Source of the DNA: Gnetum montanum
Taxonomy: Eukaryota; Streptophyta; Gnetopsida; Gnetales; Gnetaceae
Assembly: GCA_015680685.1 (NCBI GenBank)
Contig: MNCI01028834.1
Span: 369,838 to 433,837, forward strand
DNA: 64,000 nt
Direction: 5' to 3'
Below, piece after piece: positions 1 to 10,639 of this stretch. The notes under the pieces were generated by a model. The model saw only the letters and a list, made by a program, of their open reading frames with translations, ran no database searches and was not told where the DNA came from. The position numbers and the translations under genes were made by a program. Numbering within the stretch: the stretch's first letter is position 1; every line of letters begins with the position of its first letter.

Positions 1-1415
1 ACTTCATGGGCTCTAAGTTGTGAGAGTCTCCCTTGGGCATAAGTTCCAAGGGTTCTTCTAGTTTCATGCCTTAGCCCATCCACGATGTGACGAAGTTGAT
101 CCCGCTGAGCATACCCATGGCCCAGGCAACGATGTAACAATGTGTAGTAGCAGACCATGGCAGCATCCAAGGGTTCATATGTACCTTGTTTCTAGCCTTG
201 GATCTGCTGACACAAATTGCACACTCTGGAGTACATTTGATACTTTTCGTTAAACAGTTCTAGCATTGTACTCCACCTCCTGATGGTTTCCAGTTCTAAG
301 GACCAGTACCAGCTCTCTGCTTCTTTAGTGAGTGTCCTTGGGAACAACTTAAGTTTTTGCCACTCATTTTCTATATTCTGCAAGGCACAGGCATCGTGGA
401 ATGCCTGTAAATGATTTTGCATATCAGCATTGTATCCCCCTTCAAATCGTGGGATGTTATTCATGTCTAATTGTTTGATTCACCTATCTTTCAAATGGCT
501 TATGGGAATCCTAACTGCCTCTGTTATGTCAAGAATACTTTGGGTTGCAAGTAGGGGCTCATCATGATCATCTCTTTCATGACACCTATGATGTCTACAT
601 TGTTCCCTACTCTCCCTACGTCTTTGCCCTTGTCCTCTCTCTCGACTTTCCCGTCGAGGTCTTTCATCCATCTTACCTTTATCTTCACCTTTATGTTCAT
701 GGTGGCTATGCCCAGATGTGGAAGAAGAGGGTGAGTGATGTGAAGAAGGGGAAGAAGAAGGGAAACCATCTCCATGACGATGTTTCTTTCCTTCTCTTCA
801 GCTGCTACGGTCTCGATCGTGGTGACGATCTAAGTGCCCGTCCTTAGCATAAGTGGTTGTTCCCTCTGTGAACAGCTGGTGTTCACGAGCATCAGAACCA
901 TGGTTATGTATCATTGATCATAGATTCTGATACCCAACCTCCTCATCATAGTCAGGAGGGGGAACATCGTTTGCTAACGATCCTGTGATAAGGGGTTCCT
1001 CATCTTCTATTTCACTAAGGATGTGCGGGACCTTGCCCTTCAACAGTGCATGTTGACTCTCCTGCCGTAAGTCTCTCATACGTTGGGCATCTGTGGGATA
1101 ATAATCCCTCATGTCAAAATCTTCAGCAATGTATTCAACAAATATTTCTTGCATGCCAATTTTTTCCAAGGCACGGAAAAGAATACAAGAGATTGATTGA
1201 TCTAGGGGTAACACAATGTTACCTTGCAAATCTGTCCATCGCAGCTACTCATCTTGATGGAGGATAAAAGCGAAGTCTGGAATATACTCATCGAGATGAG
1301 TATAAACTATCTTGTATTGTTTAGGACTTGGCTGATTTTGGTTATGTTTTTTATGTTGCCGACTGTCTCATGTATGGTCCTTAGGTGGTGAGTTTCTTTT
1401 ATGAGAAGAAGACAT
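1..1415 (-). pseudogene. Athila-type Ty3/gypsy gag, decayed (element E1)
   Basis: Remnant of the capsid polyprotein of an LTR retrotransposon, read leftward and cut by the window edge. The start codon is at 1413-1415 (protein begins MSSSHKRN), about 125 bases inside the primer-binding site. Three blocks are readable: an N-terminal block (918-1415; motifs FILHQDE and DYYPTD), an Arg/Glu/Ser-rich hinge (about 480-775), and the core gag domain (192-464) with FPRTLTKEAESWYW and ELFNEKYQMYSRV. Bases 1-190 add HIVDGLRHETRRTLG. Stops and frame changes separate the blocks, so no intact protein is made. The same order and motifs recur on the plus strand at 17024-18965, which confirms the reading. The gag homology is certain; assignment to the Athila side of the Tat/Athila clade rests on the PBS and on the RNase H of the paralogue. 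Confidence 0.85.
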
Positions 1416-1539
1416 TTTTATCGGTGTGCTAATTTACCGTTATATAAATTTTTATCTTTTGATTAACCTGAAGTTTGGTTAAGGCTAACAACGATGTGAG
1501 TGATATCCCTTATGTTCTATTCAGTGCACAAACACTTAG

Positions 1540-1557
1540 TCCCTGGCAATGGTGCCA
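1540..1557 (-). promoter_or_regulatory. Primer-binding site of E1 (tRNA-Asp type)
   Basis: On the minus strand this reads TGGCACCATTGCCAGGGA. It differs from TGGCGCCGTTGCCGGGGA, which I recall as the tRNA-Asp-complementary PBS of Athila-like elements, at three positions. All three are G-to-A changes at former CpG sites. It lies one base inside the terminal CA of the LTR, as expected. Confidence 0.75.
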
Positions 1558-1558
1558 A

Positions 1559-2376
1559 TGATGAGTGGAGAGGTACCCCTACCCTCAACCATACGAAATG
1601 AGCGTAGCACACGCAATTTGGTTGAACTCCGTAGACTAAATGCCTAAACGCCCCATGGAACACTTGGGGTTAATCATTCATTGTCTTCCCAGACTTACTT
1701 GTAGTTGTCACGGTGTATGGTTAAGTAAGTCCGAGGTATATGATTTTTATGGTCTTTTATGGTTTTTCTCCTATGCTATGAGGTGAAGGGTTGAGAAAAC
1801 TAACTAACTCTAACTAAGGACCTAAGTCTAAATTAACTAGCATCAGCATCCGTTCCCACTTACCGTACGCACCCTGAACTATGCAACTATGGCTACCAAA
1901 CGCTAATCGTTACTAGGATCACCACACGTAACGCATGTGCTCTAAGTGGTCGTACTAAGACACTTAACTAGCTTAAATGTAATGAGCAGCCAATTCCTTA
2001 ACTAGCCATACACATCCATAGATGCTCATAATCAATTCATACTCATTCTGCACTAATGTAGGTAATAAATAACAAGTAAAAAATAACATGTAATAAACCT
2101 ATTCCATGCACTACAAGGTTTATCCACAAAGCTCGTCTTTATTGTCGTACACAACTTGCGTTCAGGTACAAAGCTACTTGAATAAAGATCCGTTCACTTG
2201 GGGACTCCTACTAATGGCACATGGAAAATATTCTATCTTTGGAGTGATCAAACGTCCATAGTTTCCCTACTTTAAGCCTAGGATCAGAAATGAGGGGAGT
2301 GCCACCTCTTATTTATAGATTTGGCGGCGGACTGTGATATAGCGACGGCTGCAATATCGCGGTGCATGCGATATCA
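1559..2376 (-). repeat. LTR of element E1
   Basis: Long terminal repeat oriented leftward. The 3' end (CTCATCA on the minus strand) abuts the PBS and matches the LTR end of E2 (2599) and of E3 (16872 and 24762). The outer end is placed at 2376, where the minus strand starts TGATATCGC, like the TGAT start of the related LTRs; this end is less sure. A TATA box lies at 2309-2317. Just upstream of it, 2337-2376 is unusually CpG-rich, with ATATCGC/GCGATAT motifs in both orientations. It abuts the truncated gag of E2, which suggests that E1 inserted there. Confidence 0.7.
2309..2317 (-). promoter_or_regulatory. TATA box of the E1 LTR
   Basis: TATAAATAA on the minus strand, in the same relative place as TATAAATA in the E2 and E3 LTRs. 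Confidence 0.5.
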
Positions 2377-2462
2377 TGTCTCTTCACATGTGTATTACAC
2401 CACCAACTGTTTCTTGTTTTAGAGCTAGGTAGTGAGGCGCTTTCATATGAAGAAGGAGACAT
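2377..2462 (-). pseudogene. First codons of gag of element E2, truncated
   Basis: ATG at 2460-2462 on the minus strand starts MSPSSYES, aligning with MSSSHKRN of E1 and MSSSHRHE of E3 at the same distance from the PBS. After about 28 codons the frame runs into the E1 LTR, so the rest of E2 is displaced (probably left of the window) or lost. Identification rests on position and a short match. Confidence 0.55.
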
Positions 2463-2579
2463 ACTTGTCTATTCAATGTGCAATGTATCCTTGTTTATTA
2501 TTTTCTCAACCAACCATAAGGGTTCATTCCAACAATGTGAATGATTTCCTATGTTCTAGTTAGTGCATAAATAACTAAG

Positions 2580-2597
2580 TCCCTAGCAGTGGCACCA
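2580..2597 (-). promoter_or_regulatory. Primer-binding site of E2
   Basis: Reads TGGTGCCACTGCTAGGGA on the minus strand, matching 13 of 18 positions of the tRNA-Asp type PBS quoted for E1. All five changes are transitions. It lies directly inside the CA end of the E2 LTR. Confidence 0.65.
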
Positions 2598-3348
2598 ATG
2601 ATGAGTGGCAAGGTCCTTACACTCAACCATACAAATATGAGCATTTCACGCATGATCTGGTTGAATTCCAAGGACTAAGTGCTTTTGTGCCCTTGTGGAA
2701 TAAGGATGGGTTGGTTGATTGTTGTCTTCCCAAGCTTACCTGTATGTCATGATTGTATGATTAAGTAAGCTTGAGCCATATGATTTTTAAAGCTTTTATG
2801 TCTTTATTCCCTATGCTAGTAGGGAAGGAGAGAGGTAACTAAGTGACTAATTTAACTTAACTACTCATTAACTAAGTTCTAACTAATCCTAACACCAAAA
2901 TCTGTTTCCACTTGCTGTACACATCCTAAACCAGTGCAACACTGTTGGGATTACCAAACACTAATCGTTACTAGGTTACTAAGCATTACATGCATGCTTG
3001 AAGTGGTCGTGCTTGTGTAATTTAGAAATTTTCTTAATAAATCAAAATCAATTGTTGTGCTAATAACAAAAATGTAAAGTACATAAAATAAAATAAATGC
3101 ATAGGAAAATAAAAATAATGAAATGCATAACAAAATGAATCACAAGTGCTACAAGGATGAATCAAATAGCTCATCTTTATTACCATACACAAGGTGTTCT
3201 TAGGTACATAATGCTCGAATAAAGATCCATCCACACTTAGACCTCTTGCTACGAGCACTTGGAAAATACTCTAACTTTCAAACAGACTACAAGAGTTTCA
3301 CTACTTGACTGCTAAAATACTTCTTCCCAATTGTGTGCCTGGGCACTG

Positions 3349-3356
3349 TATTTATA
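3349..3356 (-). promoter_or_regulatory. TATA box of the E2 LTR
   Basis: TATAAATA on the minus strand, immediately downstream (in LTR orientation) of the 45-bp array. Confidence 0.5.
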
Positions 3357-3369
3357 AACTTGGGAGAAA

Positions 3370-3620
3370 CTACTCTAATAATTAGAGTAACCACTCTAAC
3401 AATTAGAATAATTGCTAAAGTAATAGCTAGAGTAACCACTCTAATAATTAGAATAACTACTAGAGTAACTGCTAGAGTAACCACTCTAATAATTAGAATA
3501 ATTGCTAAAGTAACCGCTAGAGAAAACACTCTAATAATTAGAATAACTGCTAGAGTAACCGCTAGAGTAACCACTCTAATAATTAGAGTAACTGCTAGAG
3601 TAACCACTAGAGTAACCGTT
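3370..3620. repeat. 45-bp minisatellite in the U3 region of the E2 LTR
   Basis: The word CCACTCTAA or a one-base variant recurs at 3391, 3436, 3481, 3526 and 3571, exactly 45 bases apart, with partial units at both ends. Within a unit, CTAGAGTAACC-like words repeat at 12-15 bases. Because 45 is a multiple of three and the unit has few stops, long frames stay open on both strands (3287-3664 minus, 3333-3659 plus). These are repeat artefacts, not genes. Confidence 0.95.
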
Positions 3621-3780
3621 GTCATCACCAATGCTAGATCAAAATTGATTTTTAAGTAATACATGGAAAAACTTCACAAAAGGAAGAAGAGAATCCCTCA
3701 TCATCTCAAAAGGATATCCAAGAAGAAGAGCTAGGTAATTATGTAGTATTCAATTTAATAAAAGAAATATAGCAAGATTT

Positions 3781-4720
3781 TTGAATTCTAGATAATGGAT
3801 GCTCCAATCACATGCAACCTTGAAAAATTATCTTCTAAATTACAAAACAAAAAATATTCTCAATAACATTCAAATTAGAGATGAAAAATTCTTAATCATA
3901 AAAGGAACAAGAGATTGTGTAGTTAAATTAAAAAATAACAAAATTCACCATTTCCAATGTATATTATGTTTTGAATCTCTTTAACTATTTCATATTTATT
4001 CAAAATGTCTTTAATGGAGGAAATATTGTAGTTTTAAGAGAAAATTCTACAATATCAACAAATCCAATGGTGAAGAAATCATGAAAATTAAAGCCTTGAA
4101 AAAAAAATATTTTACCTTAAATGCAACTATCTTAATGAAAAAGGAGATATCATAAGAAATCATACTACTTAATAAAATCATGTCCTCACAAAAAAGCCAA
4201 TCAAATACCAAATAAAAATGAAGTCATGGAAAAGGATAATGAGAATTTTAGCAAGTCTAGACTTTGCCATGGAAGGCTTGGTTACACCTCCCATCAAAAA
4301 ATTGAAATAATGATTAAATAAGAAAAAGCTACAAAAATAATAATTTTAGATATTACTTAAGATAAATTTAAGACTTGCATTCAAGGATAGTAAACTAATT
4401 ATCCTCACAACTCTTACATGATAAAGAAGAAGAAATCTTTTTCTCTTCTACACATGGATCTTTTTGAGCTAATGCCCACTATTTCAATAGGAGGAGTAAA
4501 TTATTTCATTTTCATAGTATATGACTACTTTAGATACACTTGGACTTACAATCTGAAGTAAAAGAATGAAACCATTAAATACATTAAAAGTTTTCATAAA
4601 CTCATCAAAAACTCTATGAATGTTAAGATTAAGGCCATCAAATTAGACAATAGAGATGAATTCATAAAAGAAAGAATTTGATAAGTTTTATAAAGAAAAT
4701 GATATCTTTCATTATACCAA
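3781..4720 (+). pseudogene. Ty1/copia polyprotein fragment (protease to integrase)
   Basis: Decayed copia pol reading rightward. In order: a protease active-site block LDNGCSNHM (about 3790; copia proteases have D-S-G), a GAG-pre-integrase block RLGYTSHQKIE (about 4265-4310), and an integrase core starting LHMDLFELMPT (about 4448) with YFIFIVYDYFRYTW and IKAIKLDNRDEF (about 4630). After a frameshift, EFDKFYKEND is visible near 4690. Several stops and at least two frameshifts are present. No copia RT or LTR is attached, so this is a broken internal piece. Confidence 0.8.
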
Positions 4721-7000
4721 ATGTGGATAATTCCCATAATCAATTTGATCTTTGCTATTTTCCATTTTTCTTGTGTGGATTTCTTCATGTATATTGGGAG
4801 GTGAGTAACCTTGTCTACTTTTCCATTTAGAATTACAAGGTTATGCATGTTCATGGAATGGGTTTGATGATATTATACTCTGTATGATTCTACTATTTTT
4901 GGGATGGTGAGTATCATTTTAGAGATCTCAAAATGTTGGTCTGATAGTTCATTGTATGTAATTCATTATTGTTAGTATTATTATTTCCATCGATTTCAAC
5001 TGTCAAATTTATAACAATCAATACCAACAATTTTGTAAGTTTTGGTTTTTCTATTCCAATTAGTCAATATCATTTTTATTCATAATTTATGGCTACTAGA
5101 AAAATTTTCATGTATAATTTGATTTGAGAAGAAATTATAGATTCATCCTATTTTTATAACTAGTTGAAGTCCTAGGATTTTCATTCCTTGTTTTGTACCT
5201 TTCCATGACTCATTTCTTCCTTGTTAGTTATGACCTCTTGTTAATGTTGTAATTGTTATTCTTATGATTTCATAATGGTATTTAAATTATTTTCTTGTTA
5301 TTCATGTTTTCTCTCAATTTTGTAAATATAATTCCTCCATTGTATGATTTTCATCCTATGTTTATGTCAATTTAATTTTTACTACAACACTATCATTAGA
5401 TTGTAATTATTCTCCATTTCTTCTTTTCACAGGTTGTTAAATATTTATGGATTCCTTGCATGTGATTTCCTTAATGTTATACATTTTTTTCATTTCATTC
5501 TAGATGAATTTTTCTCTTTTCCAACTAGTTCTAGGCATCTTAGGTCTCAAAGTGTCTCTCCCACATGTTAAGACTTCCAGGTAGACATCTCTACCTAGTA
5601 CAAGATCTCTCCTTCCTAGTGTAGATGTCTCCCTAAGCCTATAGATGTATTTCTATGGATGTCTTCCATCTTGGAATACATCTCCCTTTCCCTATACATG
5701 TCTCCCTCCTACTCTAGACATCTTCCCTACAAGTCCATCTCTACCATAATCTATACATGTATAGGGAAGATGTCCATACATGTATAGATTTTGGTAGAGA
5801 TGGGCTTGGATTCCTTTAGTTTGGTTCTTTCCCTTTGCTGTTAATTTGGATTTCCATGTTTATAACTTTATTGGATGATTATAGATTGGCACTATCACCA
5901 AGTTGGGAGACTAGTTTAAGATAAGCTTTCTCGAGATGTTTGTACATTTCATTCCCACTACTATGCATTAGTGTGGCTTTTGTTGTAGGTCCTATCTATA
6001 TGAGAGGATAAATTTATGTCTCATTAGTTTTCTTTTGTTTGATACAATCAAAATGTTAAAGGTATGTCTTAGAGGCACTTCTAATATTGGTATATGTTTG
6101 ACATGATTATGTGACTCTTGGTAAATACTTGTCATTATGAGACTAATCATAAATCCATGCACATGATAAATTTTCTATTTGGTTTAAAAGTTGGTAATTG
6201 GAATTAGATGACTATACATGCACATAATTGATGTACATATGACACTAAGTGTGGTGTGCGAGCCTCATTATCTATGGTAATAGTTGGATTTGAAAAATAT
6301 TGATATTGCTAATGTTTGATAATTGGATGTTTTTTTGTACATTTGTTTTCTTAATTATATGTACTTGTGCTAACATTTTTTGCAAGATAGCCATGCTCCA
6401 TCTATCTCCCATGAGATTTATCCATTCTTTGGTTGAAGATGATGCCAACATTTTTCACTTAGCTTTATAATGATATCCCCTTTTTTATTACAAGTTAATC
6501 ATATTGGATAAGATTGGAAATCTTGGGTGGTTTAATGATTTGCTTCAAGAGTTATTGATGATGTCATAATTTCAAATTTGAACTTTATCAACTATTTATG
6601 TATTATACTTTTTAGCATTATGATAAACATTATTTTCCTTATTCTAACTTTGGATTTATGGACATTGTATGACCTAGACTTTTGATATTATGTTGTTCAT
6701 ATAATTATGGAGGGATTCAAACTTGTAATTTATTTATTACTCTTGTTCATTTCATATTTTCAATAGACGATTTACATTTTTCTTTATCTAGTTAGATTTA
6801 ATTTCCAACATATATTTTAAGTATAATTTTATAATTACGTATTTTTTTCTTCTATTGTTTAGTTTTACCTCTTTCCATGGGTCATAGATTCATGCTAGGT
6901 TCCTTTTACTTTCTTTTGTTATGTAGTTCATGCATTATCTTGCTATTTACCATGGCCAGCCATTTGTTAAGGTTTTACCCAATGTAATGCTCTCTAACTT
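4721..7000. other. AT-rich sequence without a recognisable gene
   Basis: I see no frame with recognisable protein similarity on either strand. It contains a cluster of agatgtct/agacatct words (about 5575-5775) and the inverted repeat listed separately. The base composition is like that of the surrounding decayed retroelements. Confidence 0.6.
5731..5807. repeat. Inverted repeat, 32-bp arms
   Basis: Arm 1 at 5731-5762 and arm 2 at 5776-5807 are reverse complements except at two positions, separated by 13 bases (AGGGAAGATGTCC). That spacer is itself the reverse complement of GACATCTTCCCT just upstream of arm 1, so an alternative pairing exists. It could form a hairpin; no function is apparent. 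Confidence 0.85.
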
Positions 7001-7030
7001 AAGGTTAAGGAGGGAGGGTGTTGAAAATAT
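7001..7030 (+). repeat. Possible polypurine tract and LTR start
   Basis: A purine run (AAGGTTAAGGAGGGAGGG, ending 7018) is followed by TGTTGAAAATATTTTG from 7019. This is the usual layout of a retrotransposon polypurine tract followed by the 3' LTR start. No matching second LTR or attached coding region was identified, so this is a local signature only. Confidence 0.35.
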
Positions 7031-7164
7031 TTTGTTCACTCCAAGCAGCTTCTAATGTTATTAAATATTATTGGAATAGACCAATTCTTAATTACTAATA
7101 CTTTAAAAGGGTCCACTAATATACCTACTTCTAATACCACATTGCCAAGAAACTAAATCTTTTT

Positions 7165-8360
7165 CTTCCAAAATATATACTTACAAGCATGGATAAATAA
7201 TTATTGCTCTCTTAAAGTCTAGAATTAACTTCACAAATGCTTCTTATGTCTCTTTTCATTTTTAGAATAAATCAAGATGTCATTAATGAATATAATAACA
7301 AATTGATCTATGTAAAAATGAGGTATACTATTCATCAAGTGGATGGAAACTATTGAAACATTAGTGTGTCAAAAGAGCATGACTAAGAACTTATAATATC
7401 TATACCATGTAGTGAAAGATATGTCAGACATATTTTTTTCTTTTACCCTAATTTGGTAATAATTAAATTTCAAATTAATCTTATACAATACCTTATCTTC
7501 TCTTAGTTAATTGAATAGATTGTCAATCTTTGTTAGAGGATATTAATTTTTGATAGTCACTTAATTCAACTACTTGTAGTTAATGTATAATCTTAAACTA
7601 TCATCCTTCTTAACAAAATGTATTAGTATACCCTATGGTAAAACACTTAGTTAAATTTTACCCTTATCTATTAGCTCCTAAATCTTTACCTTAAGTTCTA
7701 CAAATCCTATGGGAAACATCCTACAAGATATCTTTAAAATTGGTTGGATTCCAATATTAAGAGTAATATCAAATATAATGTCTCTAATATGAGATAACTT
7801 AGGAGTTCTTTTTTAAATAGATCTAGAAAATCTTGAACCAATGGAATCTACCTTATATCTTCTATACGTTTACTATATCCTAAAATCATTTCACAAATAT
7901 AACATTATTTGATTAACAACTAGAACATTCTACCTATTACGAAGTTGAGTTTAATCCATCTCTTACTTTTTTGAATGACAACTTCTTTTTCACTAGTCGA
8001 TAGAAGTGTGAGAGTTTTATTCCTACAATGTAAATATCCTTCCTACTTAGCCATCTAGTCCATCATAGTAATCACATCAAACTCTAGAGGTTTCATCATC
8101 ACAAGGTTATTGTACTAGCTATATTCCTAAAATTTCACTTCAGTTAAAGGTAACATCTTGAAAACCATGATACCAAGGAAGTATTTTGGACATGTCATTT
8201 AAAGCGAGAGCCAAATAAGATATCTATGATATTCTAAGTTGACGTTCACTCTAAAATCATTCTTAATAATGAATATTTGCTTGTATAATCATGAGTTGAC
8301 TTATCTAAGCAATGTATCCAACATCCATGTTCTCTTAATAAATATGTTGATTTATTACTT
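7165..8360 (-). pseudogene. Chromovirus-like Ty3/gypsy reverse transcriptase (and probable protease region), decayed
   Basis: On the minus strand 7165-7740 reads as a gypsy RT: ELIDKGKI, LPYGILIHFVKKDDSLRL, YPLTKIDNLFN (about 7500-7545) and QFVIIFINDILIYSKN (about 7250-7310). The FIDD catalytic motif has become FIND. Stops and frameshifts are frequent. The order and spacing fit the chromovirus branch of Ty3/gypsy rather than the Athila and Tat elements elsewhere here. From 7740 to 8360 the sequence is in the right place for the protease, but I could not read a clear active site. Confidence 0.72.
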
Positions 8361-9399
8361 TGTTGTAACAAACTTAGTGACTTGAAATAAGTGGTGCAAC
8401 TCTCATGTTCAATATCTTCTTTTTGTCACATTGTTACCAAGGTCTTCCAATCTTCAACTTTAATGAAGGTCATTGCTAAAATCACTAGAAAGAAAATCAC
8501 TATTAAAATGATGAGGAGTGATCTCCAATCTAGAGTCCTCCAAATATAACATAACATGTCGAATAGTTATCAAATCTCAAATCCTTAAAGATTATATAGT
8601 TGCCTTGAACTCTCCAACTTAGAACAAACTATAAAATTCTTAAGTTGAAACATATTAAACATTGACTTAGAATATTACCATAATTATTAAATTCCTTCCT
8701 ACTGAACAATTATCTAAATGGGATACCATCTAGGATAGATTTCTTAGGGTTGGGAAGCTATAAAATATATTCATTAAATGATGGTAGATAACTCAAATTA
8801 TTGGAAAACTTTCTAAATTATTTTATTCATATAAATTTTATTAGAAAAGCTTACACACCATTCTAAGTAAATAAATAAAATACTCAAAATACTATTAACA
8901 AAGACAACTTGTAAAAATGTTAACTATCATCATAGCCAAACATAATAGGTTGTTGTACAAATGTGCTTCTACTCTACCACTCTCATTCTCAAATAAGAGA
9001 ACAATTACATAAAACACCTATTATTTTTAAAAAACCATCCATGATATGAGACTTTCTAGGTGGATTGTTTAGGGTTTTCCTCTTCATAGTGGCATTCCAA
9101 CTCCACATATCTAAGATTATTTGTCAAACCTCTAGCTCTAACATGAACTTATAACACCCACTAACTATGCTTAAGCTTGAATAATATTACTTATAAAAAT
9201 AGAAATGCAACTTTAAAAAATCAAAAGATGCCAAGAAAAAGATAGTAAGAAATACAATAGACATCCTTCACATTTATGCAAATAGGCATACAAATATATA
9301 AAATAAAAAAATTATATATCTATTGCCAATAGCCCCTTATCTACAAAACCTAACTTGTTTACTAATTAGAAGTAGTTTGATGCTCTAATGATGATAGGA
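8361..9399. other. AT-rich; expected position of a gag, none readable
   Basis: If the RT at 7165-7740 and the LTR-like block at 9400-10639 belong together, gag should lie here on the minus strand. I see no recognisable gag motif; the stretch is dense with stops. Confidence 0.4.
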
Positions 9400-10639
9400 G
9401 TCCTGCAAGTTTTAGACCAATGGATATATCATTTAAATTGTGATGTGATCTGATCATAAGCTTTGAATATGATGTTAAGTGAATTACCAAGAATACTCAT
9501 GTATGTCATTGCATTCATGAAACAGAAAAGATACTATAACATATATGATACAATTTGATTCTATGTAGCCATTATAAGAGAGATAAAAGGATCTATGATT
9601 TTATGTTTTATGATGTTTATGAATTTTATACTTATAAAGAATAAAACAATAGTAAACACACATGCATTACAATCCCACTTATGGAAAGAGGCAATGCTCT
9701 CACACACTTGCATGTGTTGTAATCCCTCAAGGAATAGGTTTAACACCATACATGAAATGTAATAAAATGGTTCTTAGTCACAACCTTAATGGCCCAACAC
9801 CATGCCATATAGTTGTGACCTCCTTGGGTAAGTTTCAGTCATTACAACTTATGAAAATGAGAAATAAATGATTTTTTATGGCTTTAGTATTATATAATGT
9901 TTTTGGTATTTTAACGATTAAGGTATTAATAGTCCACAAAAATAAGAGAAAATAATAAGCTTTATTCACCACACAAACACTGGACTCTACATTAACAAAA
10001 TGATTTTGAGATACATAACCAAGGTAGCACTCTAACAGAGCCTAGTCATACTTGTGAAGCAACAACTCAAAACACACATAAATATGGAAGGAAATTAACT
10101 TATCCATGTGAGAAAGAGCTCTTCACATAAAACTAGATGCCCCAAGCTCCAAGAAATAACTAGGTATTAGTTTGTTATGTGAGAACTTACCTTAGGTATT
10201 TATAGTTTTCATGTAGAAATGAAGAGGATTCATGAGTGCTTGGATGGCAACAAAGGCTCATTGACATCATACAAGCCAATCCATTTACATTGTAAGCAAG
10301 GATGGCCAATTAGGAACACAAAGGGGATGCATCAACACCTTTGCATTAACACAAGGAATGTTCTAAAGCAAGGTAGTTAAGACACCCCATTCCTCCTACA
10401 ACCACAACCAACCACTTTGCATTTAGGATAAGATGAAACTTAAAAAGACACATGACAACATGGCCCTACAACATCTAAATGAATCCATAATCATCCTAGA
10501 GAGCTTGGAATTAGGCATAAAAACTTGGAGTGTGACATGGAAGGTAAGGATGCATCATAGAAAACTAATAACCTCAATCACAAATACTAGAATACAAACA
10601 TAGTGTACACAAAACACATCCTCAAATCCAGGGCTTACA
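9400..10639 (-). repeat. Probable LTR of the chromovirus-like element
   Basis: On the minus strand it begins TGTAAGCCCTGG (outer end 10639) and has a TATA-like ACTATAAATACC at about 10195-10206. The inner end is near a weak tRNA-iMet-like PBS (GCTCTAATG on the plus strand, about 9383). A paired LTR is not in the window, so the boundaries are tentative. Confidence 0.35.

Larger units (their letters stand above)
2599..3627 (-). repeat. LTR of element E2
   Basis: LTR of about 1.03 kb, related to the E1 and E3 LTRs. Shared landmarks are the CTCATCA end next to the PBS, the TATA box at 3349-3356 and the TGATGAC start at 3627. It is longer than the E1 LTR largely because a 45-bp tandem array lies upstream of the TATA box. 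Confidence 0.7.

Noticed and set aside
545-847. 100-codon plus-strand frame
   Set aside because: Opposite-strand shadow of the charged gag hinge of E1.
3287-3664. Long open frames on both strands (125 and 108 codons) with repetitive Val/Thr/Ile/Arg sequence
   Set aside because: They exist only because a 45-bp tandem repeat has a length divisible by three; the sequence is low-complexity on both strands.
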